Counted from the stretch's first letter, positions 42,219 through 51,462 are shown. The stretch is 64,000 nucleotides of DNA from Kitasatospora sp. MAP12-44 (GCF_029892095.1 NZ_JARZAE010000004.1:1612001-1676000); one strand, 5' to 3'. Numbers and translations are program-made. Notes: generated by a model not told the origin, from the letters alone.

Positions 42219-43184
42219 TCAGGACAGGACGGCGCGTACGGCGTCCCGCAGTTGCGCCCGGCCGGGCTGCACGGCGCGGTCCAGGCCGAGGGCGAACGGG
42301 AGGACGGCGCCGTCCGGGCGGGTGATCCGGCGCGGCAGGGCGCGCAGCCGGTGGCCCTGCTCGGCGACGGTGGCGATCACCTCGGCGCCCAGGCCGCACA
42401 TCCGGTTGGAGTCGTCGATGACCACCAGCCGTCCGGTGCGGGCCAGCGAGGCGGCCAGCGCCGGCCAGTCGAAGGGGTAGAGGGAGCGCGGGTCGAAGAC
42501 CTCCACCGAGATCTCACCCGCCAACTCCTCGGCCACCGCCAGCGCGTCGTGCACCAGGTGCCCCGCGGCGACCACCGTGACGTCCTCGCCCGGGCGGTGG
42601 ATCCGGGCCGAGCCGATCGGCACCGGCGCCAGCTCGGTGGTGACGTCCTCGCGCACGCCCAGCGCGCCCGCCGGGGCGAACAGCACCACCGGGTCCGGGT
42701 CGCGGATCGCCGAGACCAGCAGGCCGTAGGCGTCGGTGGGCGTGGCCGGGAGCAGGGTCTTGACCCCGACGTGGGCGAAGAGGCTGTACGGGTGGTCGGA
42801 GTGCTGGCCCGCCCAGCCGTCGCGCGAGCCCGAGCCCGGCACCACATAGGTGACCGGGGCAGCGATCTGACCACCCGTCATCAGTGAGATCTTGTGTGCC
42901 TGGTTGGCGATCTGCTCGAAGACCAGGAAGAGCAGCGAGGGGATCTGGAACTCCACCACCGGTCGCATCCCGGTCAGCGCCGCGCCCAGCGCCAGCGAGG
43001 TGAACGCCTGCTCGGAGAGTGGGGTGTCCACCACGCGGTCGGCGCCGAATCGGGCCTGCAGGCCGGGGGTGAGGCCGGACAGGCCCGCGCCGACGTCCTC
43101 GCCGAACACGCAGACCGCCGGGTCGCGGGCCAACTCGTCGGCGAGCGCCCGGTTCAGAGCCTTGGCATAGGAGAGCTTGGTCAC
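42219..43184 (-). CDS. ThDP-dependent 2-oxoacid dehydrogenase E1 component, beta subunit
   Basis: 321 residues from GTG 43184. Typical E1-beta features: [102 protein letters not shown] and VVDDSN-like VVIDDSNRM. It overlaps the alpha subunit gene by 4 bp. No E2 or E3 gene is present in the window. The pair could act as PglB/PglC do in phenylglycine formation or as an aryl-acyl transferase using ACP. Confidence 0.93.
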   Translation of the reverse strand: MTKLSYAKALNRALADELARDPAVCVFGEDVGAGLSGLTPGLQARFGADRVVDTPLSEQAFTSLALGAALTGMRPVVEFQIPSLLFLVFEQIANQAHKISLMTGGQIAAPVTYVVPGSGSRDGWAGQHSDHPYSLFAHVGVKTLLPATPTDAYGLLVSAIRDPDPVVLFAPAGALGVREDVTTELAPVPIGSARIHRPGEDVTVVAAGHLVHDALAVAEELAGEISVEVFDPRSLYPFDWPALAASLARTGRLVVIDDSNRMCGLGAEVIATVAEQGHRLRALPRRITRPDGAVLPFALGLDRAVQPGRAQLRDAVRAVLS

Positions 43185-44149
43185 CGCGGGGCTCCTGCCC
43201 TGGGCCGCAGCCCGTCGGCGTAGAGGTGGTCGAGCGCGCCGGCCGGGTCGGGGTGCGCCCCGGCGAGCGCGAACCGCACCGCCTCGGCGATCAGTTGGGC
43301 GATCTCCTGGTCGACTTCCGCGCGCTGCACGGGATCCAGGCCGCAGAGCTCCAGTGGATCGCGCTGCCGCCAGGAGTCGATCTCCTCCGCTGTGCGGTAG
43401 TTGACCCTGACCCGGCGCTCCATGGTGTGGTGTCCCTCGAAGCGGTACGTCCGGCACTCCAGGAAGGACGGCCCGGCGCCGGAGCGCGCGCGGACCACCG
43501 CCTGCTCGGCGGCGGCGCGCACGGCCGCGACGTCCATGCCGTCCACCTCCTGGGCGGGGATGCCGAAGGCGGCGGCGCGGCCCAGCGCCGATCCCGCGAC
43601 GCCGTCGCGCACCGCCAGCGTGGTGGCGTAGCCGTTGTTCTCGCAGACGAAGAGCACCGGCAGCCGCCACAGCGCGGCCAGGTTCATCGCCTCGAGCAGC
43701 ACGCCCTGGTTGAGTGCGCCATCGCCGAAGAAGGTCGCCACCACCCGGTCGGAGCCCTGCCGCAGCGCCGCCCAGGCGGCGCCGGCCGCGATCGGCGCGC
43801 CGGCGCCGACGATGCCGTTGGCGCCCAGGATGCCGAGCGAGAGGTCGGCGGCGTGCATCGAGCCGCCGCGGCCCTTGTTGAGGCCGCTCTCGCGGCCGGC
43901 CAACTCGGCCAGCATCCGCCGTGGATCGGCGCCCTTGGCCAGCACATGGCCGTGCCCGCGGTGGGTGCTGGTCAGCTGGTCGTCGGCGCGCAGCGCGGCG
44001 CAGACGCCGACGGCGACCGCCTCCTGCCCGATGTACGGGTGGATGCCGCCGACGATCTCGCCGGACCTCACCAGGGCCAGCGCCTGCTCCTCGAAGGAGC
44101 GGATCAGGCGCATGCCCCGGTAGTGCAGCGCAGCTTCGGGTGTGGTCAC
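43181..44149 (-). CDS. ThDP-dependent 2-oxoacid dehydrogenase E1 component, alpha subunit
   Basis: 322 residues from GTG 44149. The ThDP motif FFGDGALNQGVLLEAMNLAALWRLPVLF-type (G-D-G ... N) is present in FFGDGALNQGVLLEAMNLAA and FVCENNGYA; RGHGHVLAKGADPRRMLAELAGR and KGRGGSMHAADLSLGILGANG are standard E1-alpha landmarks. It decarboxylates a 2-oxo acid and, with the beta subunit, passes the acyl unit to an acceptor. The arylglyoxylate made by Hmo is the obvious substrate. It overlaps PhyH upstream and E1-beta downstream by 4 bp each. Confidence 0.93.
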   Translation of the reverse strand: MTTPEAALHYRGMRLIRSFEEQALALVRSGEIVGGIHPYIGQEAVAVGVCAALRADDQLTSTHRGHGHVLAKGADPRRMLAELAGRESGLNKGRGGSMHAADLSLGILGANGIVGAGAPIAAGAAWAALRQGSDRVVATFFGDGALNQGVLLEAMNLAALWRLPVLFVCENNGYATTLAVRDGVAGSALGRAAAFGIPAQEVDGMDVAAVRAAAEQAVVRARSGAGPSFLECRTYRFEGHHTMERRVRVNYRTAEEIDSWRQRDPLELCGLDPVQRAEVDQEIAQLIAEAVRFALAGAHPDPAGALDHLYADGLRPRAGAPR

Positions 44150-45057
44150 CGCGCGTCCTGCCAGAGCGTCGGGCACCACGCCGGGTCGGCGTAGTCGGGC
44201 CGGTCGTCCTCGGTCCGGCGCACCAGGACGTCGTGGTTGTAGACGACCTGGGTGCCGTCGGGCTTGCGGTACGGGCGCCACTGGTTGGCGCCGTCCTGCA
44301 GGTGCAGCGAGATCGCCCGGCGCGGGCGCGCGGAGACGTTGGCGCCGCTGCCGTGGTAGGTGCGGCAGTGGTGGAAGCTCACGTGCCCCGCCGGGATCAC
44401 CACCGGCACCTTGCGCACCTCGGTGCCGTTGAAGCGGGCGGTCTCGGCGAGGATCTCCTCCAGCTCGCGGCGGTCGCGGTCGGCGAAGTGGCGGGTGGAG
44501 TCGTCACCCGCGATCTCCTTCCACAGGTGGCTGCCGTCCACCATGGTGATGGTGCCCATCTCCTCGTCGCAGCGGTGGAAGGGCACGAACGCGGTGAGCA
44601 TCTGCTCCGAGCTGCAGGTCTGCCAGTAGTGGCGGTCGCAGTGCCAGGGCACCAGGTTGCTGGGCTCCTGCGGGCGCGGCGGCTTGAGGATCAGGGTGGA
44701 CTGGAAGACCCGGATCTCCCGCGCCTGCGCGAGCCGGGCGGCGACCGCGCCCAGCAGCGGCCGGCAGAGCACCCGGGCGATCGCCTCGTCCTGGTAGTGG
44801 ATGTAGTCGTTGTGGCGCTGCACGTCGCCGTCCGCGCCTTGCCAGTCGGCCAACCGCGGCGGCCGCAGCGGCAGTTGGCGGTCGCGCTCACCGGCGTAGA
44901 AGCGCTCGCTCGCCGACTCCAGGATCGCCAGGTCCTCGTCGCTCAGCAGGCGCTGGGAGAGATACCAGCCGTGTTCGGCGTAGAAGCGGACGTCCTGCGG
45001 TGTGGGGAGCAACTGCTGCTCCGCCTCGGTCAGGGTGAACTCACCAGGGTGCGACAC
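44146..45057 (-). CDS. Phytanoyl-CoA dioxygenase-family Fe(II)/2-oxoglutarate oxygenase
   Basis: 303 residues. Iron ligands are His and Asp in LVPWHCDRHYWQT and His in CRTYHGSGANVSARPRRAISLHLQ, the last also giving the Arg that binds 2-oxoglutarate. The opening QDVRFYAEHGWYLSQRLLSDEDL is usual for PhyH enzymes. They hydroxylate, halogenate or desaturate small molecules or carrier-bound substrates; no halogenase H-x-A/G change is present here, so hydroxylation or desaturation is expected. Four bases separate its start from the hmaS stop and it overlaps E1-alpha by 4 bp. Confidence 0.9.
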   Translation of the reverse strand: MSHPGEFTLTEAEQQLLPTPQDVRFYAEHGWYLSQRLLSDEDLAILESASERFYAGERDRQLPLRPPRLADWQGADGDVQRHNDYIHYQDEAIARVLCRPLLGAVAARLAQAREIRVFQSTLILKPPRPQEPSNLVPWHCDRHYWQTCSSEQMLTAFVPFHRCDEEMGTITMVDGSHLWKEIAGDDSTRHFADRDRRELEEILAETARFNGTEVRKVPVVIPAGHVSFHHCRTYHGSGANVSARPRRAISLHLQDGANQWRPYRKPDGTQVVYNHDVLVRRTEDDRPDYADPAWCPTLWQDAR

Positions 45058-45061
45058 GATT

Positions 45062-46148
45062 TCACCTTTCTCCTGCCGTTGAGACCTGGCCGGCGTCGGA
45101 GCGGTCCTCGGTACGCTCGACGGCCTCGTAGAGCGCCCTGATGTTGGCGCTGCCGAAGGTCAGCGCGCCGCGGCGGTCGATGACCTCCAGGAAGAGGGTG
45201 CGCCGCGGGTGGGTCGAGCTGGTGAAGATCTGGAAGAGCTGGCCGCCGTGGTCCTGGTCGACCAGGATGTTCAGCCGGCGCAGCGTCTCAAGACCGATCA
45301 CCGGGACGGCGCCGTCGCCCAGCCGCTGCTGGAGCTGGTCGTAGTAGCCGGCGGGGGTGTCGAGGAAGCGCACGCCCTGCTTCTCGAAGGTCTCCACGGC
45401 GAGCGCGATGTCCTCGCTGCGGAAGGCCAGATGCTGCACCCCGGCGCCCTGGTGGCTCTCCAGGAAACCGTCGATCTGGCCGGGCGCGCGGGTGGTGTCC
45501 GGCTCGATCAGCGTGAAGGTGACGCCGCCGGACGGGCTCTGCACGACGATCGAGTCCATCGCCTGCTCGCCGACCTGGATGTACTCGGTGAAGATCTGCC
45601 GCATGCCGAGCGCCTGCTCCATGAAGCGGGCCGTGCCGGCCAGCTCACCGGCCGGTACGCAGATCGCGACGTGGTCCAACTCGACCAGCAGGCCGGCTGG
45701 TTCGGTCTGAGGCGGCGGGGCCGCGCGTTCGACGAATCTCAACTCCACGTCGCCGAAGCCGCGCACCGCCGCGGTGACCACCCGGACGCCGTCCTCCTGG
45801 TGGGCCACCGGGTCGCGCAGCGGGACGGCTCCGGCCGCCAGGGCCGTCCGGAAGGACTCGGCCGCGTCGTCGCAGCCGACCGCGATCGCTGCCACGCCGT
45901 CGCCGTGCCGGGCGACGAACTCGGCCACCGGGTCGGCTGGTTCACTCACCTCACCGGTCTTTTCGGCGGACATGAACAGCAGCCGGATGTCCCCCCTGGT
46001 GCAGCAGCACCGCCTGCCGACCGGCCGGGAGGGCGGCCGCTCCCGGACAGCGCCCGGTGCGGAATCCGAAGGCTGCGGCCAGCTCGCCGGCCGCCTCGAC
46101 GGCGTTCGCCACGTGGAACTCGACATGGTCGATCCGATGGATGCTCAT
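45062..46148 (-). CDS. hmaS: 4-hydroxymandelate synthase (HmaS), reading frame broken by one base
   Basis: The N-terminal part starts at ATG 46148 (MSIHRIDHVEFHVANAVEAA) and matches HmaS to AGRQAVLLHQGG. The rest continues in another frame as GDIRLLFMSAEKTGEVSEPA and runs to 45062. The switch lies in a run of six G on the minus strand (C6 at 45991-45996): five G would restore one 361-residue HmaS, the normal length. Fe(II) ligands are intact in the second part: LDHVAIC, GVQHLAF and TLFLEVIDRRG. HmaS turns (4-hydroxy)phenylpyruvate into (4-hydroxy)mandelate. Causes could be a sequencing error, a true mutation or slippage. A truncated form could start at ATG 45973. Confidence 0.82.
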
Positions 46149-46203
46149 GCTGCGTTGACCGTCCTCTGCGGGGGCTCTGCCGGCTGTCTCAGGCGGTGCG
46201 CTG

Positions 46204-47499
46204 TCATGGGAGTCGGGGGTCCTGGGCCACGGCGGCGTCCCGTGCCGCCCTGCTGCTCGGGGCGGCGAAGACCAGGCTGACGTTGTGCCCGCCGAAGGCG
46301 AAGGAGTTGGAGAGCACCGCGCGTACGGGCAACTGCCGTGCCGTGCCCCGGACATGGTCGAGCTCGCAGGCCGGGTCCGGCTCGTCCAGGTTGAGCGTGG
46401 GCGGCACCACCCCCGCCGAGAGCGCCAGGACGGCGACCACCGCCTCCACCGCCCCGCCGGCGCCCAGCAGATGCCCGGTGGCGCCCTTGGTGGAGCTGAC
46501 CGCCGGGCCCTGCTCGCCGAAGACCGCGCGCAGCGCGGTGGCCTCCGCCAGATCGCCCAACCTGGTCCCGGTGCCATGGGCGTTGACGTAGTCGACGTCG
46601 GCCGGCGCGAGCCCGGCGGAGGCCAGCGCCGCCCGCATGGAGTCGACGGCGCCCTCGCCGTCCGGGCGCGGGGTGGTCGGGTGGTGGGCGTCGGTGGAGG
46701 CGCCCCAGCCGAGCAGGTCGGCATGACCGCGGGCGCCACGGGCGTCCGCGTGCTCGGTGCGCTCCACCACCAGCACCGCGCTGCCCTCGCCGAGCACGAA
46801 GCCGTTGCGACGCCGGTCGAAGGGCCGGCTGGCCTGCGTCGGATCCTGCCAACCGCTGGACAGCGCACGGGCGTTGGTGAAGGCGGCGGCGATCGTCGGG
46901 TGCAGCGAGGACTCCGCCGCGCCGCACACCACCACATCGGCCTCGCCGCCCCGGATCAGCCGCAGCGCCTCGGCGATCGACTGGGCACCCGCCGAGCAGG
47001 CCGTCACGATGGCCGAACTGTAGCCTCGGATACCGTACTTGATGGCGATCCGGGCGGCTCCCATATTGGAGAGCATGCCGGGCAGCAGATACGGGCTGAC
47101 GCCGGTGCGGCCGCGCTCCAGGCGCCGGTGCGAGTGCTGCTCGAAGGTCTGCAGCCCGCCGCCGCCGGTGGAGACCACCACGGCGACCCGGCGCGGGTCC
47201 ACATCCCGGCCCACCACCAGGCCAGCGTCGGCGAGCGCGTCGTCGGCCGCCGCGAGGGCGAGCAGCACGAAGCGGTCGGCCGCCTTGGTCTCGGTGCGCG
47301 GCAGCACCTCCAGCGGGTCGATCCAGGGGGCGATCCCGGCGCTCTCCAGCCAGCCGCCGACCGCGTGGTCCTCCGGCGGGCGGCACAGCCCGGAGCGGCC
47401 GGCCAGCAGCGCCTCGTAGAAGTCGGCCGGCTTGCGGCCCAGCGGCGTCACCAGGCCGATGCCGGTGACCACCGCGCCGGGGCGGGCGGCGGCGCTCAC
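46204..47499 (-). CDS. Beta-ketoacyl synthase (FabF-like, discrete)
   Basis: 431 residues. Full condensing triad: Cys168 in IVTACSAGAQSIAEAL, His in YVNAHGTGTRLGDLAEA, and His in SSTKGATGHLLGAGGAVEA. GFVLGEGSAVLVVERTEHA and SNSFAFGGHNVSLVF are also typical. It is a complete decarboxylating KS acting on ACP-bound chains. No ketoreductase or dehydratase is coded nearby, so a single condensation leaving a beta-keto group is more likely than a polyene or fatty chain. It overlaps the ligase gene upstream by 4 bp. Confidence 0.93.
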   Translation of the reverse strand: MSAAARPGAVVTGIGLVTPLGRKPADFYEALLAGRSGLCRPPEDHAVGGWLESAGIAPWIDPLEVLPRTETKAADRFVLLALAAADDALADAGLVVGRDVDPRRVAVVVSTGGGGLQTFEQHSHRRLERGRTGVSPYLLPGMLSNMGAARIAIKYGIRGYSSAIVTACSAGAQSIAEALRLIRGGEADVVVCGAAESSLHPTIAAAFTNARALSSGWQDPTQASRPFDRRRNGFVLGEGSAVLVVERTEHADARGARGHADLLGWGASTDAHHPTTPRPDGEGAVDSMRAALASAGLAPADVDYVNAHGTGTRLGDLAEATALRAVFGEQGPAVSSTKGATGHLLGAGGAVEAVVAVLALSAGVVPPTLNLDEPDPACELDHVRGTARQLPVRAVLSNSFAFGGHNVSLVFAAPSSRAARDAAVAQDPRLP

Positions 47500-49124
47500 C
47501 GGGCGACCTCGGCGGCGAGGGCCGCCAGGTGGCGTTCACGCAGCAGCACCTTGCGGACCTTGCCGGTGGGCCCGAGCGGGATGGCGGCGTCCTCGACCGC
47601 GATCACCTGGCGCACCGTTGCGGCCACCGCGTCCTCCAGTGCGGCCCGTACCTCCTTGCCGCGATCGCGCTCGCGGTCGGCGCCGGCGGCGAGTTGCAGC
47701 AGCACGTCGGTGATCACCCGCTCGCCGTCGCGCACCGCCACCACCGTGCAGTCCAGCACGTCCGGGCAGCCCACCAGCACCCGCTCCTCGGACATCGCGG
47801 TGTGCAGGCGCCGGCCACCGCCGAGGTCGACCGAGTCCACCGCGCGGTCCACGTGGTAGTAGTAGCCCTCCTCGTCGCGGTACATCAGGTCGCCGGTGAG
47901 GAAGTAGCCGCGCACCCGGGTGCGGTAGGTGCTCGCCGAGTCGTTCCAGTAACCCACCGCCAGGGTGGGCGACCTGGTACCCAACTCCCCTACCTGGTAC
48001 GGCTCCAGTGGCTCGCCCGCAGGATCCAGGACGGCGCAGTCGACAAACGGGTGCGGCTTGCCCACGCAGCGCCCGTAGCGGTCGGTGTCCGAGGTGTGGG
48101 TGAGGTGGAAGTGCGAGTGGCCCATCTCGGTGGAGCCCAGGCCGTCCACGAAGACCGAACCGGGCACGCGTCGGCGCTCGCGGCCCACCATCGCCTCATG
48201 GCTGCCCTGGGCGATCAGGTGGCGGATGTGCGTCTCATGGGCGCAGTCCCCGGTGTTCCACCAGAGCGCCACCGAGGAGAGGTCGCGCGCGGACAGGTCG
48301 TGCCTGGCCAGGTCCGACCAGGTCGCGGCGAAGCCGAACACCCCGTGCGGGCGCTGGAGTTCGATCGCGGCCAGCACGTCGGAGCCGGTCTGGCCGGACA
48401 GGAAGGCGATCTCGGCCTGCGAGCTGAGCGCCAGGTTGAGGGCGATCAGGGTGGCGGCGTGCGCGGCGGGCAGCGCGCTGAGCATCCGGTCCGAGCCCTG
48501 CGGGCGGGGCAGCGCGAGGCGGTAGCGGATCGCCGCGTACAGGCTGCTGTGCGAGTGCAGCACCGCCTTGGGCAGGCCGGTGGTGCCCGAGGAGTGGGTG
48601 ATCGCCACCGGGTCCTCGGGAGCGTGGCGGTAGGCGGGCGGCGCGGCGTCCGGGTCGGCGGCGCCGAGGGTGGCGATATCGGGCAGCAGCGGTGTGCCGG
48701 TGTCCTGGGCGGCGAGTTCGGCGCGGTGCCGCTCATCGGCCAGCAGGCCGACCGCGGTCAGCTTCCGGATGTAGCGGGCCGCCTTCTCCGGCTCCAGCCG
48801 GGGGTTGAGCAGCGCGGGGATCGCTCCGAGCCGGGTCAGCGCGAGGAAGGCGAGCACCGTGTCGGCGGCGGCGTCGGCGTGCACCACCACCGGGTCGCGC
48901 GGGCGGATCCCGGCGGCGGCCAGCGCGGCCGCTCGGGCCCGCACCAGGCGGTCCAACTCCCTTACGGTGAGCGGCTCCCAGGCGGCCATGCCATCGATCT
49001 CGGTGTCGAAGGACAGCAGCGGCTGGTCCAGGCCGACGCCGAGGGCCATCCGGGCGGGGAGCACGTTCCCGGCGCCGGTCTCCGGATCGGCGGCGAGCCT
49101 GGCGCGGATCTGACGGACGCTCAT
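47496..49124 (-). CDS. AMP-dependent ligase 2 (ANL superfamily)
   Basis: 542 residues. P-loop AITHSSGTTGLPKAVLHSHS, motif A5 VFVDGLGSTEMGHSHFH, A7 GYFLTGDLMYRDEEGYYYHVDRAVDS-like region (YFLTGDLMYRDEEG), and a C-terminal LGPTGKVRKVLLRERH with the catalytic Lys. It differs strongly from ligases 1 and 3, so each probably activates its own acid. Located between the half-KS and the full KS with 4-bp overlaps at both ends. Confidence 0.9.
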   Translation of the reverse strand: MSVRQIRARLAADPETGAGNVLPARMALGVGLDQPLLSFDTEIDGMAAWEPLTVRELDRLVRARAAALAAAGIRPRDPVVVHADAAADTVLAFLALTRLGAIPALLNPRLEPEKAARYIRKLTAVGLLADERHRAELAAQDTGTPLLPDIATLGAADPDAAPPAYRHAPEDPVAITHSSGTTGLPKAVLHSHSSLYAAIRYRLALPRPQGSDRMLSALPAAHAATLIALNLALSSQAEIAFLSGQTGSDVLAAIELQRPHGVFGFAATWSDLARHDLSARDLSSVALWWNTGDCAHETHIRHLIAQGSHEAMVGRERRRVPGSVFVDGLGSTEMGHSHFHLTHTSDTDRYGRCVGKPHPFVDCAVLDPAGEPLEPYQVGELGTRSPTLAVGYWNDSASTYRTRVRGYFLTGDLMYRDEEGYYYHVDRAVDSVDLGGGRRLHTAMSEERVLVGCPDVLDCTVVAVRDGERVITDVLLQLAAGADRERDRGKEVRAALEDAVAATVRQVIAVEDAAIPLGPTGKVRKVLLRERHLAALAAEVAR

Positions 49125-49735
49125 GAGCGCTGGTCCCTTCCTTCACTGGTCATCGGTCTTCGGGGCGCGGTCGCGGTCATACCTGGTTCGGCTGGGCCCA
49201 CCAGCAGGGCGACGGCATGGTCGGTGTCCCCCGCCGCCCGGCCCTGGTCGGCCACCACGACCAGGACCTCGTCCGCGTCGCCGTCCGCGATCAGCAGGGC
49301 CGCGCAGCCCAGCGCGTCCGCGAGGACGGACTGCGGCCCGTCGCCGGGCGGAGCCGTGCACACCACCGGACCGCACAGCCCCCAGCGGGCGGCGACATGC
49401 CCGGCCACGGCATTGGGGTTGGACTGGTAGAAGAGCAGCGGGGCGACCGGGCGGCCCTCGGCCAGCGCGGCCGCGACCAGCTCCGGCGTCACCGTGTCGC
49501 CGCGCACGCTGGCCAGCAGCACCCCGGTGCGCTCGGGGCGTCGGGCGGGCCGCTCGCGCAGGCAGCGGTCGGCCACCTCGGCGACCAGCGGGCTGAAGCC
49601 GGAGAGGATGAACCCGGGCACGGGGGTCACGGTGTCCTGCGGGCCGGTCGGCCAGTGCGCGCTCACCAGCACGACCAGGCCCTTGGCGCCGGCCTCAGTC
49701 ACGAGATCAGCGCGACAGTCGGCTGCCGGCTTCAT
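49121..49735 (-). CDS. Half-ketosynthase (Ketoacyl-synt_2-like N-terminal domain only)
   Basis: 204 residues from ATG 49735. The pattern GFSPLVAEVADRCLRERPARR, GVLLASVRGDTVTPELVAAAL, PLLFYQSNPNAVAGHVAARWG and ADALGCAALLIADGDADEVLVVVAD is that of the short beta-ketoacyl synthase-like proteins encoded in aryl-polyene and coronafacic-acid-type loci. The Cys position of a KS is occupied within GPVVCTAPPGDG, and the C-terminal His domain is absent. Alone it cannot be a full condensing enzyme; it may pair with the neighbouring KS at 49732, with which it overlaps by 4 bp. Confidence 0.75.
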   Translation of the reverse strand: MKPAADCRADLVTEAGAKGLVVLVSAHWPTGPQDTVTPVPGFILSGFSPLVAEVADRCLRERPARRPERTGVLLASVRGDTVTPELVAAALAEGRPVAPLLFYQSNPNAVAGHVAARWGLCGPVVCTAPPGDGPQSVLADALGCAALLIADGDADEVLVVVADQGRAAGDTDHAVALLVGPAEPGMTATAPRRPMTSEGRDQRS

Positions 49736-50853
49736 GCGGCACCCACCAGGAGCGCCGTATTGGCGCCGCCGAACGCCGAGTTGAGGCTGAGCGCATAGCG
49801 CGCGGCGCTCGGCCGGGGCCGGTCGAGCACCAGGTCGAGTCGGCACTGCGGGTCGGCCTCGCGGTAGCCGGCCTGCACCGGCAGCCGGCCCGAGCGCAGC
49901 GCACCGACGGTGACCACCAGCTCCAGCAGCGCCGAACCCTCCAGCGCGTGGCCGTGCGCGCCCTTGGTCGAGCTCACCGGCAGCTCGGCGACGCGCTCGC
50001 CGAACACCCGGTGCAGGGCGGCGGCTTCGGCGCTGTCGCCGAGCGCGGTGCCGTTGGCGTTGGCGTTCACATAGCCGACCTGCTCGGCGCCGACCGCGGC
50101 CCGGCGCAGCGCGGAGCCGATCGCGCGGACCAGCCCGTCGCCGTCCGGGCGCGGCCGGATCACATGGTGGGCGTCCCCGGCCCGGCCCCAGCCCGCGAGC
50201 ACCGCCAGGGCCGGCACGCCGCGGGCCGCGGCGGCCTGCTCGGCCTCCAGGACCACCGCCGCGACGCCGTCACCGAGCAGCACACCGCGCCGGTCCCGAC
50301 TGAACGGGCGCACCTCGCCGTCGCGGGCCAGCGCCCGGCCGGCGTCGAACAGCGCGTACTGCACCGGCTCCACCAGATACCCGGCGGCCACCACGACGCG
50401 CTCCAGGCGCCCGGCCGCAATCAGCGCGGCGGCGTCGGCAACGGCCGTGCTGCCCGCGACGCAGGCCGTGGTGTAGAGCCGGGTGGCGGCGGGCAGCCCG
50501 CAGCTCGCCGCCACGGCCCGCGAGAGCGGCCCCTGCGGGGTGGGCTCGTCGCTGTGCACAGCCAGCAGCAGCGGGCAGCCCGCCCGTGCGCCGCCGTCCA
50601 ACTCGGCCTGTGCGCAAGCCCGTCGGACCGATCCGGTGAGTTCATCCAGCAGCGACCCGGCGTCCGGGAGCAGGGCGGCGCGGTGCACCCGTCGGCCCTG
50701 TGTGGCGAACCGCCGTACCTCGTCGAAGGCCGCCTCGCCGTCGGTGATCCGACGGCTCGCCGGCTCCGCGCCACGGCCGTGCGCGCTGAGCGCGTCGAGG
50801 CCGGTCACCACCACGACCCGGGCGGGCGGCCGCGGCGAGCTCGGGTCATGCAT
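49732..50853 (-). CDS. Ketosynthase with His-to-Asn change in the active site
   Basis: 373 residues, about 40 shorter than FabF at the N-terminus. Nucleophile Cys131 is kept (LYTTACVAGSTAVADAA), as are GVLLGDGVAAVVLE and the second His in SSTKGAHGHALEGSALLE. The first His motif, normally N-A-H-G-T-G-T, reads NANANGT: Asn265 replaces His. This should weaken malonyl decarboxylation, so the protein may be a chain-length-factor-like subunit or catalyse transfer without decarboxylation. It overlaps the first ACP gene by 8 bp and the half-KS by 4 bp, suggesting a complex of the three. Confidence 0.88.
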   Translation of the reverse strand: MHDPSSPRPPARVVVVTGLDALSAHGRGAEPASRRITDGEAAFDEVRRFATQGRRVHRAALLPDAGSLLDELTGSVRRACAQAELDGGARAGCPLLLAVHSDEPTPQGPLSRAVAASCGLPAATRLYTTACVAGSTAVADAAALIAAGRLERVVVAAGYLVEPVQYALFDAGRALARDGEVRPFSRDRRGVLLGDGVAAVVLEAEQAAAARGVPALAVLAGWGRAGDAHHVIRPRPDGDGLVRAIGSALRRAAVGAEQVGYVNANANGTALGDSAEAAALHRVFGERVAELPVSSTKGAHGHALEGSALLELVVTVGALRSGRLPVQAGYREADPQCRLDLVLDRPRPSAARYALSLNSAFGGANTALLVGAA

Positions 50854-51094
50854 GGCGGGCCCCGCCGGCGAGCGCCTCGCGCAGCACCTCGGTGGCGCCG
50901 GTCACGGTACCCATCCGGTCGAGATCGTCGTCGCTCAGCTCGAGCGTGACGGCGTAGCGCTGCTCCACCTCGGTGATCAGCCAGGTGAGTTCGAGGGAGC
51001 CGACGACCTCGTCCACCTGTCGGGGTTCCCGGTTGCCGAAGGTCGCCAGCATCGCGAGCACCTCCTGGCGGCCGGGCGACGATGTGGGGCCCAT
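50846..51094 (-). CDS. Acyl carrier protein 1
   Basis: 82 residues. A four-helix ACP with the phosphopantetheine site at Ser33 in EVVGSLELTWLITEVEQRYA; the usual Asp before Ser is Gly. Acidic helix II/III (LELSDDDLDRMGTVTGATEVL) follows. The change from D-S-L to G-S-L may alter recognition by AcpS and favour an Sfp-type transferase. It starts 1 bp after the stop of ACP 2. Confidence 0.85.
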   Translation of the reverse strand: MGPTSSPGRQEVLAMLATFGNREPRQVDEVVGSLELTWLITEVEQRYAVTLELSDDDLDRMGTVTGATEVLREALAGGARHA

Positions 51095-51095
51095 C

Positions 51096-51359
51096 TCAGC
51101 TCTGGCCTCTGGACACGGCGAGCCGCCCGGCCAGGGTGGTGGCGAACTCGCCGAGGTTGAGCGTCGCCAGCGTCTCGATGTCCTCGTCGCTGAACTTGAT
51201 GCCGTAGACGTCCTCCAACTGGACCGTCAACTCGGCCAGGGCGAGCGACTCCAGGTCGAGGCCTGCGGGTCCGAGGTCGGTCTCGTCGGTGACGTCGTCG
51301 ACGTCGTAGTTCATCTCCCGCAGGGACTGGACGATGAACGTGCTGATCTCCTCTTTCAC
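51096..51359 (-). CDS. Acyl carrier protein 2
   Basis: 87 residues from GTG 51359 with GAGCAGCC upstream. Helix II is GLDLESLALAELTVQLEDVYGIKF with Ser38 in L-D-L-E-S-L, then FSDEDIETLATLNLGEFATTL. It is of the PKS/FAS carrier type. Two different ACPs next to two different ligases suggest separate loading of two acids that are then joined by the ketosynthases. Confidence 0.88.
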   Translation of the reverse strand: MKEEISTFIVQSLREMNYDVDDVTDETDLGPAGLDLESLALAELTVQLEDVYGIKFSDEDIETLATLNLGEFATTLAGRLAVSRGQS

Positions 51360-51462
51360 GGCTGCTCCTTCGTCGTAGCGTCGTAGGTGGGTGAACGGCC
51401 GTGCGATGCCCGGGTCACCGACCGGTGGGAGTGTCCGGGCAGGTGGGGCGGGTGGAGCAGGT

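Noticed and set aside
46204..51359. Aryl-polyene or type II polyene synthase cluster
   Set aside because: The KS/half-KS/ACP/ligase set is similar, but no ketoreductase, dehydratase or thioesterase of that system lies in the operon.
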